DNA of 64,000 bases from Acanthococcus lagerstroemiae (GCA_031841125.1 CM063110.1:39168595-39232594); one strand, 5' to 3'. Shown: positions 42,348-54,600, counted from the first letter of the stretch. The notes: generated by a model from the sequence alone, not told the origin. Numbers and translations are program-made.

Positions 42348-43444
42348 GTCCTTGGCATCCGCTCTTCAAAGCCTCGCCGGCTGTGCACCCCGATGTCGCG
42401 GACGAGGAGTCGCAGAGCATCGAAAACGCCATTGATGGGTCGGCGCACGAGCATTCGCTCGGTCTGCCGGACGACCTACATCCGACCCACGGCGAGAGGC
42501 AAGGCAAAAAGCAGAACCACATGATCCACTTACACCTGATACCGCACATATACGTGCCGGTGCTGCATCCCGTCCGCCATCCCGTCACGTACGCGTTGCA
42601 GCCCGCACAGCCCGCACAGGGCCACGGCAATTACGAGGCGCAGTCTTACCAGTACGAGCACGGCGACCCGACCAATTTGTCGTCGGAGCAGGGAGCCGAC
42701 ATCCACGGCGTCCACAATGTCCACGACGACCACAGTTCGGAGGATCACGCCTATCACGACGACCACGCGCCATACCCCCCAGTGGACGCGCCTCCCCACA
42801 CCCTTGTGCCAGACGACGTTCGACACGACTTGTCGAATCACGTTGACATTCGCGTGCCGGACACCAGTCACGAGTCCGAGGAGTTGCTCCACCATCCGAT
42901 ACCGAGCGGACATTACCACTACCCGTACCAGTCCGAAGAGACTGTCCACCACCAGTACCAAGTGCACGAGGAGCCGTCCCGCGAGCACTACTTTGGAGAT
43001 TACGCCACCGGCAGCAACAACAGAGCGCAGATTCTGCTGCCTAACAAGACGCTCAACTTCGGCAAGACGAGGGGCAAGCACGGCACGTTCCTGGATCGCA
43101 GTCAGCTCAGCAAGAAACTGTTACAGTTCCCCATCAATATGAGGAAGCTGCGAGTGATGCGGCCGCCGGCGCCCGGCCAGAGGGAGACGTGGCTGGCGAA
43201 TCTGCCACCCGCCGACACGAAGCTGTACCCGGCGAAAGCGTTATTCGATTTCAAACCCTCGTTCATCAAGAGTCCGATGTTCGACTTCAAGCCCAGTTTT
43301 ATGCCCCAGATAGTGCAGCCGATGAAGCCCGCTTTTGTACCGGTAGTGCAGCCTTCGATACTGGGCGCGCGTTCTCAGTCGCCAGTGTTGGTTTATCCGA
43401 CCAACGTGGCTCGGAAGCGGGAAGACAAAATGCTGAAGACTTGA
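42348..43444 (+). CDS. His-rich protein of unknown function, last coding exon
   Basis: The exon opens with GT to complete Gly56, then PWHPLFKASPAVHPDVADEE, and runs 365 codons to a TGA. With the exon at 24,009 the product is 420 residues. A His/Asp/Tyr/Pro-rich middle (about residues 110-290) includes HPTHGERQGKKQNHMIHLHL, VHNVHDDHSSEDHAYHDDHA and GHYHYPYQSEETVHHQYQVH. A basic stretch follows at about 294-325 (KTRGKHGTFLDRSQLSKK). Near 355-376 there is a tandem FDFKPSF(I/M) pair, then a Pro/Val-rich tail ending RKREDKMLKT. No enzyme domain, no cysteines and no membrane segment are visible. Third positions are GC-rich, unlike the surrounding AT-rich DNA, which supports real coding. An extracellular or metal-binding role is possible from composition only. 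Confidence 0.85.
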
Positions 43445-44000
43445 TGACTGAGAGGGTGAAATTCATAAGAGAATACGTCATGGCCATAGAGCGTTGCTCA
43501 ATCTGTATGTTGTTATTTATCAAAAATAGTAAGTAGTGCAGCTGCGAGCGGGGTCGGCCTTAGGGTGTAGCAGTACGAGCAGTCTGCATCAAGCCCAGCG
43601 CTGGAAAGGGCCGTGCACTGAAATTTTTTTACTCAAAGAGCAATAGAACCCAAAGAAAATATGTTTAGAGGCTCCGGTATAGTTTCCTTTTGCGCTAGAC
43701 CATGCGCTGCCAAAGAAAGGCGCTGGGTACGGGTCCTGGTAGGGAACAGCCGTGTCACCCATCGGGTTATGTGCACCGAGATGTATGCAGTTTGTGTCGC
43801 CTCAATTCCTGGTCCAAGTACTTGGAACTGCGCCAACATTGGGCCGCATGTTCTAGCTCAGTCTACTTTTTTACTAGTGCAGATTACTTTTTCACTAGCG
43901 CTGTCCACTTTTTTAGCTTGTATGTATAATTCCGATAGAATCTTGCTAAATTTACAAATTCGAGTTGGTACAACATCTAGGTAAATTCAATGTTCAATTT
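43445..44000 (+). other. 3' flank of the His-rich gene
   Basis: The 3' UTR should lie here. No canonical AATAAA was seen up to 44,000. The frames at 43,661-43,984 and 43,633-43,839 overlap on opposite strands and show no domain. Confidence 0.35.
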
Positions 44001-44566
44001 TCTAAATTTTTTGGACATCGAGATTTTGTTTTATTTCTTTTTTCTTTCCATAATTCTTTAATAATCTTCCCAAAAAAGACTAAAATTTTGATTTATAATT
44101 TTCTGAAGACGCCTGGTATCGCATTATAATCAACTTTAGTTTTGTCCAATTTTTTAAGCCTTCAGATTCTTTCAAAATTTCCGTCACTAATATTTGATTA
44201 TTTTTAGCCGCGAATTTTTCACGAATTTGGCTAAATTAATTATTCGACGAGGATTCAGCGTTGAACTTTCAACCTGATTCATGATCTTGATTTTGAGATT
44301 TTGTTTTTTTCAAAATAAAATTTTTGTTATTATACTTCGAATTTTTTTAGTGATCATAATTTTTTAAGAATCTCGTTGAATTTTTTGTATGCGAGTTGAC
44401 ACTCTGGATTCTAATACCTATATAAAATTAGGTTTAATTTTTAATTTTTCAAATTTTAGAATGGTTTTTCTGATTTTTTTTGCCACGACTCTTTGATTAT
44501 TTTGTACAGAAGATAATAATTTTTCATGACTCTTGCCATTGGCGGCAAGTTGTGTATTGCAGGTAC

Positions 44567-44732
44567 GCTCGAGCCATAGGCGCAAATAGGAGAGCCCAAA
44601 CTTCGAAACAGCTCCCCTCCCCTCCAACACTGAAATATTACCAAAGAAAATGATGCGCGGGCGGTTGCTTCGTAGTGAAGGGGCTCAAGCCCCCCTCCAA
44701 TTCTGAGCCCTATTTGAGCTTCTGGCTCGAGC
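44567..44732. repeat. Small inverted-repeat element
   Basis: The ends are inverted: GCTCGAGCCATAGGCGCAAA at left and, complemented, GCTCGAGCCAGAAGCTCAAA at right, both continuing into TAGG. 166 bp. Probably a MITE remnant. No clear target duplication. Confidence 0.45.
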
Positions 44733-46872
44733 AATACTTGAAGAATTTCAAAGAAAACGACACTGTACAGTGCAGAGTGCAACACAAACACAGAAATTAC
44801 ACTTAAATATTGTAACTAATTTTTTACTATGACTTGGCCCAACCTGACGTGAACTACGCTAATAAATACTCCCATTTATGGAGTAACACTAGTGCACGGT
44901 TTGTGACCCCCCCCCCACGGTACCTAAACATTTTTTAGAAATATTTGGAGAAATCCTAACTTGCCGCGCCTGACTCTTGCTATCTTTTCATATTTGAGTT
45001 GATTCGAGATTCAGAATGTCACATTTACGTATAATTCAATTTTCAGTTTGGTTAAATTTTTTAAATTTTGTGATTTTGTTCTATTCCCCCTCCCCCCATA
45101 ACTCTAGAGGAGAGGCGTGTACCTCGACTACAGTGCTCCTTGACACACATTTCAATATGGCGGCTTGAGAATTTGCAGCTGGAAGCTAAAATCACTAAGC
45201 GATGTTTGCTTGTTATGTGGCAACGCAGCACAGTCTTTTCTGCGGGGGAAACACGGAAATATCGTTTTCTCATATCACAACATAATTTTACGATTTCGGC
45301 GGCCGAAAGTGGAATTCTGATCAAAGTGGTTATTGAGTTTATTTCTGTTTCCTAATTTTTGTTCCTCAAAACTGCTTTTCCGCTGAGTGACATGGACAGT
45401 CAGGAATAATCAAACCGGTCATTCACGTCGTTTTGAGCAAAGGTGAGTTTACCACAAATATTTTAGTTGAAAGAATGACGAATAATTTGTACTAATATGA
45501 CACACTGATAAAGTATGAAGAAGAACAATCAGAGCCTAAATACTTCATCGGCTGAATTGAAGCTAAAAGACCTGAGTGTTTCACTATTAAATTCTTGCGG
45601 GGAAAAAAACGAAAGCTTTCCATTTTCCAAACGTAGATGACATTTGGGAGGATGTTAAGAAAGACAGTACTCGTATTGTCGATATCATTCACTTAACAAA
45701 TGAAAAACGGAGATATCTATTACGCTTTCATCGCCAAATTGGTTCCGTTATGCGAATAAGTGTTTTCTTGTGCCAAAATATAACATATTCCAAGTCGGGT
45801 GTCATGGTACAATTTTCTTGTGTCATGGTACATGCAGGTCGTGTACCATAAATCTTAATATTGCCACTTATTTTGACATATTTTTATATTTAACCAGTGT
45901 AATTTATTCAGAAAAATATGCTCTCTTCAATCATGCTATTAAAAATTGTGTAGCGCTACAAGAAACTGGGCTATGGACCAAAATGTAAAAATTGTGTTCA
46001 GGTACACGCCTTTCCCCTACTGTTATTTCCCCAAAAAGTCGCTACTATTTTCATATGTAAAGTTTTTGAAGACTTCTGATATCGCACTATGCTCAGTTTT
46101 CAGTTTTGCCAAGTTTTGAGTTTCGTTTTTTCAACTTTTGGCATTACTATATTTGATTGTTGTTCAAGAATGACCGCTGTTTCTGGGTAAATTAATTTCT
46201 CGAAGAACCCTCTCGTGCAGCATTGTATTCAATTTTAAACTTTGTCAGAGTTTTAAAATTTACAAATTTTTTCCCCCTCAAAATGTATGTTATTAATTTT
46301 TGGTTTTTCTTCCAAAGTAACCACAATTTTCCATGAATCTAGCTAATTTCGGTGTGCAAATGTATTGAACACTGTTGAGTTCAGTTTTCAGATTTATCCA
46401 ATTTTTATATTTTTTCTTTTTTAGAATTCTTAGCGAGGCGACGATAAGTCAGAGGGAATTTTCTTAAATGTTTGTATTTAAGTTAGTTAAAGACACCTGA
46501 TATCAAATTAGGTTTTATTTTCAAGCTTGTCAGAATTTTGAGTATTTTTGTTTCAAAATTTTTGTTATTATACTTTAATTATTTTTTCAGGATGATCACA
46601 ATTTTTTAAACAATTTGGATGAATTTTTGTATACGAGTTTACACTCCTCATTCTCCCTAATCAAGTTCAATTTTCAATTTTTCGAAATTTAAAATTAATT
46701 TTTCCGTTTCTTCTAATAACTTTTCGATTATATTTTTTCTAAAGTGTTGATATTTTATAGGTATCTTTCTGGCTTTTCAAATTTTAGTTGATTGAAGACT
46801 TCGAATATAAGAATTAGTTCAATATCCAATCATTCTTTGATCTCATTTAAAGACTTCTGACATGCACAGTGT

Positions 46873-47230
46873 TCAGGGATGTACCATGGGGGGGGGGGCA
46901 ACTACCCTCCCAGCAGAAATTCTTCACTCAGCAGGTGGGAAAATTTACTATTTCAGTCAGACAGAGTTGAAAAAATCCAACAAGTCAAAAGTTTTTTGTT
47001 TTTTTCCCCTTGCTTTGATACTTGGAAATTAGAAATTGAGTTAAGAAGTTGGGACAATCCAACAAGTGAAATGTTTTTTTTCCTTTTTGCTTTGATATTT
47101 GGGAATTTGAGTTGAATCAGTTAAAGAATCGAACAAGTCAAAAAGTTTTTTTTTTTGTTTTTTTTGCTTTTCGCCTTTTGCTTTGATACTTGAAAATTTT
47201 GAGTCGAGTCAGTTGGGACTTTCACAATTT
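46873..47230 (+). repeat. Dispersed repeat with CAGGGATGTAC/G-run start, copy 2
   Basis: Starts CAGGGATGTACCATGGGGGG, then CACTCAGCAGGTGGGAAAAT, then about four degenerate units with CCAACAAGT...TTTGCTTTGATA. It has the same order of parts as 9,108-9,420. Here it is followed by the degenerate AT-rich field, not by a satellite monomer. Confidence 0.65.
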
Positions 47231-48350
47231 TTGCCTTGCTCCCAGGAAAAACTCTTCGGTACTTCCCTAACTGCATACAATTTTTGCAATTTTCTTGGAT
47301 TTTAAGATTTTTTTCGAAACTATTGTCATTGCCTTTTGATTATTTTTCTATAATGACCACAATTTTTCACAACTTTGGCTAAATTGATGGTTTGAGGAAT
47401 CCTCATACAGCATTGTGTTCAATTTTGTCAGATTTTGTAAAGTTTCAGATTTTTTTCCAAAATTTTTGTCACCAGCATTTAAATTTTTCTTCCAAGATGA
47501 CTGCAATTTTTCATGAATTTGGCTCATTTTGGTATGCAAATTGATTGAACACTTCCGACGTCAAATGGGTCCAATTTTCAATCGTATCTAATTTTTCGAT
47601 TTTTTAAAGATTTTCGTCATGACTCTTAGATCATTTTCCCAAGGTGATTACAATTTTTCAGAATCTTGCTAAATTTTCGTGTTCGAGTTGGTCGAAGACT
47701 CCTGATATCAAATTAGATTCTATTTTCAAAATCATCTGACTTTCTGAATCTTGGGATTATTTTTTGTAACTTCTCGATCTCATCAAATTTTTGTTTATGA
47801 ATTATTTGAAAACTCCCAATTAGATGTTCTGAGCAATTTAAAAGAAAATAGTCGTCCCAGTGGTCTAAGTTGAACTACTGGTGAGTGTTTGAAATTGAGT
47901 TATTAAAACTCAGATTTGAAAAAAGAAATGAGTTGTTTGTAAGTTTTTTTCATTTCCCCTTGATTTTTTTTCAGGATGACCATAATTTTCCACGAATACT
48001 GTCAAATTTTCATATACGAGTTGATTCTGAAGGTCATTGATATTAATTCAGTTTAATTTCTCAAATATTGTAGTTATCTTGTCAAGGAGTGATGATAGAA
48101 ATTGAAAGAAAAAATACAACTTAAATGTGAAAACTGCACAAAATTGGAAATTGAAACTTATGGGATATCAGAAGTCCTTTTAAACTACTTGTATATAAAA
48201 ATCCCGTCATATTCATAGAAAATTTAATGTACCTAGTTGCTTTGAAAAATGATCATAGATTCATGACCAAGATGTCCAAGGAAAAATCTAAAAATTGAAT
48301 GAAGTGAGAAAAAATTGAATATTGAACCCAATTTAATATCAGGAGTCTTC

Positions 48351-50030
48351 AAACAACTCGTATACATACAAACATGGTACTTTTTGCTGACTATTGTAGA
48401 TAGGATCTCTCTTCTAATGAATGTAAAAAAAAAATTGTCCACCCCGTACTCCTATGAAAAACTTTTCAAAATGTTTTTAACCCCCAAAATTGTTTTTATT
48501 TTTTTAAATCCAGAGAACTATATCAGAGACAGAAGAGGAAGTTTCAATCAACATTCTTTGAATACTAGATTTTTCATTCAAACCGTCTTATACTACAGTT
48601 ACCTACCTACGTTATGAAAAGTTGAAGTTACCTTTCATAGGATCTCATCTTAACATAGACCTTATTGAGCAGAAAGTAGTTGTTCGAGCCATTTTCACAC
48701 TCAACAAACTGATGCGAGCAGAAGGAACTTACAGTTTCGGAAAATATCATCTCCCCGTCTCCACATTCCCATCCTTGGGAATTTTTCGACCTCCTTCCTT
48801 TACCCCACTGAAACCATCGATGTAAAATTTGTATTTATGCGTGTTCTCTTGCTTCCTGAGATATTATATTACGACTTTTTAGCTTTTATAAAGCAAAATT
48901 TGAAATCGGGATGTCATTTTTCTCTTTTAGGAAAAAAAAAAATCATATTTTTCTGTTTTTTTTCTCCCTTAACTGACGTCAGCCTCATTTTCGGGATAAA
49001 TTTTTATTCCGAAGAAGAAGAGAAATTAGGCCACGCCTCTCTGTATATTTTACACAAACGGGGTCAACGTACTCCTAGTTTTTACCCTACTCAAGTACTA
49101 AAATACATTGCACTGTTGGAGGAAAGAAAAAAGAAGAAGAAGAAGAAGCTAAACACCGACTTTCTTACTTTCTTATTTTTGTCTGTGAATCAAAACTAGA
49201 GAAAATTCACTATTTTACGTTCGTCATAATAGAAGGCAGACAGGAGAGTAAAAACACAATGTGTTGATTTTATAGACTAATTATTGTATTTCTGGTATCA
49301 TTGTATAATGTGTTTACCGATACGTGAAATTGACTATTATTATATAAAGAAAATTAGGTACTTATTTTTTAGTATTTAAATAATACTTGCTACGTGACTT
49401 TGTACAATATGTAAGTACAATAATTTTAATATACCTGTTTTATTTGTTAATTATGTCCACGTTATAATTTTATTTTTGTAAATAAGTTTATTGAATTAAG
49501 CCCATCGTGTTGGATAGGTGATGTGCGATTTCATAGTGTGCCATATTCTAATTAAAGGAATGCTGTTTTCGCGCTAAATTTACTTTTTAAGTTTAATATA
49601 GCTACTTACCTAATCAATTACATCGCCAGATAACATTTTAACCTGTAATAGATAGACGCCTTATCATTAGGTATTTTTTTGTCTTTTTAGTTGTGAGTAT
49701 TCATGTTCTGTACCTGTAATGAAACTGCCAGCTTACGTGTGTGAAAATCCTTTTCTAGGATACCGACTTTGATTTTATTCCCTGATAAAGATATTTTTAA
49801 TATCTATAATCTTCAATCCTTCTAAGCTGGTGGTTTCTATTCGTGGAAAAAATATGTATTTGATAACTACCACAACACGGTATGAAATTGCACGAAACCA
49901 ATTATTTATTTTTTATAATAGGTACCTAAATTGTTTTCGAATATTAAAAAAAAATTTTATCGTTTTTATTTTGAACTTGAGAGTGAGAATAATCGAACTT
50001 CGAAATGCGCGCGTTTCATGTACTGTGCCC
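48351..50030. other. AT-rich DNA, no supported gene
   Basis: Frames at 48,315-48,825 and 48,837-49,199 are AT-driven and show no domain or splice context. A short AAG run lies near 49,130-49,148. Nothing else is recognisable. Confidence 0.4.
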
Positions 50031-50039
50031 GATCTGACA

Positions 50040-50240
50040 AAATTAGTGTCGTTCGACAGTTCGACATGTGTCGAACTATCGAAATCTTCGACTAAAGCTT
50101 TCTAATTGGCTGAAAATAAAGGGGCGGGACGAATAAATTTGATTGCTGTCGAATTATTGTCGAACAGTGTCGGAAGTTCGACTGAGTGGAACGAGTAAAT
50201 TTGATTGCTGTCGAATTACTATCGAACAGTGTCCGAAGTT
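50040..50240. repeat. TCGAA-rich cluster with tandem duplication
   Basis: The motif TGTCGAA(C/T) or TTCGAC recurs about ten times. A unit of about 60 bp containing AATTTGATTGCTGTCGAATT and CGAACAGTGTC is duplicated (about 50,131-50,185 and 50,191-50,240). It looks like the motif-rich end of a MuDR-like element; compare 54,260-54,600 and 3,417-3,600. Confidence 0.5.
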
Positions 50241-50379
50241 AGGCGCTGATCATCTAATATTCGTCAGCCGCATAGTGATGTGCAAAAGAATTGAGCTTTG
50301 AAGGTTGTCGTCGCGTCGGCGCCTTTACACGTTTGCGAATATTCCCACGATCCTGTTCGGTAATAGGTACGAGTGTGTT

Positions 50380-50499
50380 ATCTCGACTCCGGAGTCTAGA
50401 AGTGCGGAATAAGTGGTTTCAGTTAAAATTTCATGCGTCACTGAGTGGTTCAGTGGTTTAATATTCGTGAAGCGGATTTGCATGCACTGTTATTTATCG
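50380..50499 (+). other. Possible 5' UTR exon
   Basis: Less AT-rich than its surroundings and ends TTATTTATCG at a consensus donor GTAAGTT (50,500). TCAGT-like initiator hexamers lie within. It has only a short ATG frame. It could begin a gene whose last exon is at 53,800, but no continuous reading frame was built. Confidence 0.2.
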
Positions 50500-51102
50500 G
50501 TAAGTTATGTCACATTTTTGTCATTTAATGGAATATTCAGTTACTAATTATTCTAGGAGTGGATCAATGAGGGAGGATAGGGGGAAAATTGCCCCTAGCC
50601 GGTCCACCGGCCGTTTAAACAGTTTTTGCTTGACCCCTCAGACCCTATGTTTTTTCATTAAAATGTATGTACCTAATTTTGCGTGTGTGCATTTCTAGTT
50701 TTACATTGTAGAACCAGGAATTTTCCAGTCAAAGCTTGAAGCTGTATTCAGTTATTCCTTGAACTCGAAATTCTTCTCCACATCGAAGGAGGATATAATT
50801 TGTAAGCGAATTATAAAATGATACGTCGATCAAAGTATATCAATTGGGTACATCTTGGAAACAGTAGACTGTTTCAGAGTGAGAGGGGTGTCCTAGAAGT
50901 CTGGTCCCACTATCTGATCATTTCGATTTCAGCAACTAAACCCGCGAACTGCACAGTTTGCAGAACGGCAAGAAGGTACACAAAAATGTTCCGTGTGTCT
51001 GCCGTGGTCACATTGAGAGTCTGGTCTCGAGACGCATGAAGACGGGCGAGAATCAGGCAGTATGTGTAGTGTACCGAGCAAAATTGGAACCTGACTTTTG
51101 GG
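50500..51102. other. No supported gene
   Basis: A possible mini-exon (acceptor ATTTCGATTTCAG at about 50,935, donor AAGAAG/GTACAC near 50,974) is too short to trust. The remainder is unremarkable. Confidence 0.3.
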
Positions 51103-51373
51103 CAGTGTTGTAGTCAGGATTTTCTCAAGGGGACGGGGGAGTAAGACTTTCAAGGGGGAAAAAAGTCGAAAATTGTGGTATTTTTTGAAAATTGCCAATA
51201 TAATATGTATTAGGGGACTATTTTATAAAAAATGAAGGTAAAATTACTGCTCAAGCAAAAAAAAAACAAAAAAAACACGTGTTTTAAAGGCGAAAAATTG
51301 CTCATTCTTGCATATTTTTACGTTCAATTTCAGGTTTTCCTCTTCGCCCCCCCCCCTCTTGGCTATGCTCATT
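51103..51373. mobile_element. Second copy of the hAT-type MITE, 8-bp duplication CTTTTGGG
   Basis: Starts CAGTGTTGTAGTCAGGATTT, matching the complement of the right end of the MITE at 94-355, and ends GGCTATGCTCATT, a decayed form of that element's left end. It is flanked by perfect 8-bp repeats CTTTTGGG at 51,095-51,102 and 51,374-51,381. 271 bp, opposite orientation to the first copy. Confidence 0.8.
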
Positions 51374-51381
51374 CTTTTGGG

Positions 51382-52480
51382 ACACCCTATACTCGCAAAT
51401 TTTGTTCAAGAATGTACACAGTAACTGATGCCACATGTGTTCCCGTCATCACTAATTGTCAATTAGTTATCATTTCCTATACCTATTCCTGTTTGATTAT
51501 TTTAATTAGGTAGACTAAGTAGTGATCGGATTGGGATTCTATTAATTTTTTCAATAGCATTATTGTGGAAATCATGAAAAGCCGGATTAAGATTAAAGTC
51601 GCTTACAAGCACTTGGGCTCCCAGGCACCTAGCTGGAAATTTTTTTGTATCTGTTCAGTAGTTTTTTATTTACAGCACCGTGTCTGGCTGGTGGCCCGCC
51701 AAAATGTGCTGAAAACAAAAATGCTCAAAATTCGGCTGCCTCTCAAAATTGGCCGCTCCGAGCTGGTGCTTGTTGGAGTGCCTGTAGGTAAATCTGGTGC
51801 TGTACAACACAGAAAATTCTGTTTTTCTTGAGTGGGGCAAAACCTTATTGTCTGTAACCCCGCGCGATGACTAGCAGCAGCTTGAATGGGAATTAGGAAT
51901 GGAATGGAATTCCTTGTCATTGTACGTCTACCATTATGAATTTAACATCGCCGATGCAATCTTTAATTGATACATATGATAGAGTGTATGCTCGAGTCGT
52001 ATTATCTCATTAATAATTTTAGCGATGAAATCCTTTCATACATCATTATTCTGACGCCTGAAATGAACAGGGTTCTAACTGTCATTTAAGACATTGAAAG
52101 TCATTTATTTTGATAAAAGGTCATGAAGTCATTTAAAGTTATTCATTTTCAATCATGGTCATTTAAAAATTTAAAAGTTAGTAAATTATACCTTGAGAGA
52201 GATAACAAAGGACTTAGAATTGGAAAACTCTGTCATAATGACCAGGACTGCAATTTTTGTTTGAATTGGGCACGACTCATTACATTTTTTGAAACTTGAT
52301 AATTATATGTACATAGAGGAATTGGCATTTCATAGCATACTTGTGGGTAGGATTGACGCTCGGAAACCGAAGTCAAATTTTTTGTCGAGAATGAAGGGAA
52401 AATTTTTCTATAATTGAAAACAACACATCACCTTCTTGGATTTTCAGTATTTTGTTCAATTTCTATTTTCGGCATGAAAC
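51382..52480. other. No supported gene; one shared repeat segment
   Basis: An exon-like stretch at 51,679-51,786 (acceptor TTTTATTTACAG, donor GTAAAT) has open frames but no recognisable product. The segment 52,080-52,260 (GTCATTTAAGACATTGAAAG through AATTATACCTTGA) is a diverged copy of part of the hAT element at 21,960-22,110. Confidence 0.35.
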
Positions 52481-53456
52481 GGAGGCGGAAATATAGGGGG
52501 CTAGGGGGATAAGCCCTCCAGTTTCGAAATTGTCCCCCCTAAGTGAAAAATATAAAACTATACGAGTAGAGTATCGCTATTATCGTTTGTGATGTCATGC
52601 TGCTTTTTTTTCTTTCTTTTTTTTTTCTTCTTACAAAGGAAATATTACAGTGAAAAATCTACCTTTTTGTAGTTTTTTTTATTTTTTTATTTTTTTATTT
52701 TTTTTTGGGGGGGGAGGCTAAGATTTTTTTTGATTTTTATTACCCTTGACCGTGGGCTTAAGTGAGTTGGCTAAAGTAAGTTGGTTTAAGTGAGTTCAGT
52801 ATTATCGCCCTCCAATTTCAAGGGATAAAGAGTGTAGAGGTGACCAATCGTGATCCCACTGATAACGAAAAAGACCAAGGTAGATGTGTGTGAGTGCCCA
52901 AAGCAAGTAAACTACAAAGTTCAAAGCTGTTTGAGAACCTTTTTTTCCAATGCATTAGTCACAAGAAAATACCTACGTAAATCCACAGTTTGCTCCTTAC
53001 ATTCCACGTAATAATGACTATAGATCTTTCTACAAATTCAGAAGAAAACCAGAAATGTTACAATATATGTCACTGCAGGAGACACGTGCAGTTTGCAGCT
53101 GTGTTGTTAAAAGAAATTTCCATGGAAATGTCAACCACCACTAAGAGGCACAGTTTTCGCTCAGATATACTCAGATGATGTCATAGTAACAGGAGCGTGT
53201 CGGAGGAGCACACCCCTCACTACTGCCCCCAAACCTTCGCGGGAGTGCATTGAACAACTTCCCAAAGTTTCATGGCGATCAGATGAACAGTGTAGTAAAG
53301 TCTGCAGCTGTGTTGTTTATAGAAATTTCCATGGAAATATGAAGGACATACACAGACAGACAGACAGACATACATTCATGTTTATGTGTATAGAAGATTT
53401 TAGGCACTGGGTCTTCAGCCCCCCCCCCTAAAAAAATCGCTCTATTTCCGCCCCTG
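52481..53456. mobile_element. hAT-type element, ~1 kb, near-perfect 8-bp duplication
   Basis: The left end starts GGAGGCGGAAATATAGGGGG and the right end, complemented, starts CAGGGGCGGAAATAGAGCG. Flanks are CATGAAAC (52,473-52,480) and TATGAAAC (53,457-53,464), 7 of 8 identical. Inside near 53,350 is GACATACACAGACAGACAGA, a tail typical of dispersed retroposons, so it may hold a further nested fragment. No transposase. Confidence 0.7.
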
Positions 53457-53799
53457 TATGAAACCTATTTGAAGAAAATTAGATTTTTGCAAAAACGTTT
53501 GTTCGAAACACAATACAGGTATAAGGACATGAATGGGTACCTTTATTTTATTTTTTTTTTCACGAGACCAGCCCACGACATTTTTTTCCCTTTTTCTTAT
53601 ACCATAAAATCTATGATGATGCTTTCGCAATTTTCTATTAATCGAACGTTATTGTTTTCTCTGTAAATCCTTTCAGAGGTCGCAAAATTAGATTGTATAT
53701 TTATCTATTTTGAATATATTTAGGATATAGACCTTAACTCGTGGTGTGAATACTTAATATTTCAGTAACTTAGCATTGAAATCTTACACTTTCTTCTAG

Positions 53800-53884
53800 G
53801 TGTGGCTCCGACGGTGATTACTCTCGGTATATGGACGGCGAAATACTTCCACAGTACGCAGTGTATCACGCTTCGCATGTGTAA
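53800..53884 (+). CDS. Candidate last exon of an unidentified gene
   Basis: A strong acceptor (ACTTTCTTCTAG) is followed by one base and then CGSDGDYSRYMDGEILPQYA and VYHASHV with a TAA stop. The frame is protein-like, with dense Tyr and acidic residues, and the DNA is less AT-rich than its flanks. A second frame is also open to the same region (VAPTVITLGIWTAKYF onward), so the reading frame is not certain. Upstream coding exons were not found with confidence between 43.4 and 53.8 kb. No family recognised. Confidence 0.4.
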
Positions 53885-54259
53885 TAATTTATAAAAAATT
53901 GTTTTCAATTTTCTCAAAAATATATACAGGTGAAATTCTGAATTTTCTATTCTTTCCAGTATTCGAATGACTTTAATAATCCGTCTGTCTGACGCGAAAC
54001 ATTTATACCTACTCTGAAAAGAAATGCTTCAGGTTCACAGAAGTGAAGGACACATATCTATTAATAGTAAAAATGAGAGAGAACGCGCTCAGCCAGTAAA
54101 AATTGGGAGAATGGGGTGGGTAAATGAAAAATGAAATACTCAGCTTGTAATTTTTAGCTTAAAATTCCTTGCTCAGGTCTTTTAAGGGAGGGGCTATAGC
54201 CCGTACCTCTCCCAGGTTGCGCCTATGAAAAGATCCCTGGACGAAAAGGGAGGAGAGAT

Positions 54260-54600
54260 TAATTTCTAGGGTGAGAAAATATCGAAATAGTGTCGAACGC
54301 CCTGTCGAAAAAACGCCGAAATAGTATCGAAGGAATAGCCGAAATGTCGAAATGCTGTCGAACAAACAATCGAAACATCGAATCGAAAATTGTCGAACTG
54401 TCGAAAAATTGTCGAGAAAGTATCGAACTTCCGAACTTCTGTCGACAGACGGGGGGCGTTTCCGATACAAAATGCTGACTTCTGATTGGTTGTAATTTCT
54501 GCCGAACTGCCGATATTTCAGTCGAAATGAGCAAGATCGATAGTGTCGAAATAACTGTCGCTGACGACCGATCGGGTGAAGTCCGCAACACCCCCTAAAA
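54260..54600. repeat. TCGAA-motif cluster
   Basis: More than fifteen copies of TGTCGAA or ATCGAA with variants in 300 bp (for example ATTGTCGAACTGTCGAAAAA). Mirrored frames rich in Ser/Arg on both strands are artefacts. It resembles the motif-rich ends of the MuDR-like element at 3.4 and 8.5 kb. Confidence 0.55.

Larger units (their letters stand above)
44000..48350. repeat. AT-rich degenerate repeat field
   Basis: Highly diverged units of roughly 150-190 bp recur, built on phrases such as GACTTCTGATATC(A/G), AATTAGGTTCAATTTTCAAT, ACCACAATTTTTCACGAAT and TTTGGCTAAATT. Clear examples are at 44,100-44,460, 46,060-46,860 and 47,250-48,060, with an inverted one near 48,300-48,350. It is an old decayed satellite or clustered repeat. 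No gene is supported; the short frames at 45,061-45,355 and 45,770-45,988 are not convincing. Confidence 0.55.

Noticed and set aside
42530..43081. 183-codon minus-strand Val/Arg-rich ORF
   Set aside because: Shadow of the His-rich exon: GC-rich third positions keep the opposite strand open.
43661..43984. 107-codon plus-strand ORF downstream of the His-rich gene
   Set aside because: Overlaps an opposite-strand ORF, shows no domain and lies in the expected 3' flank.
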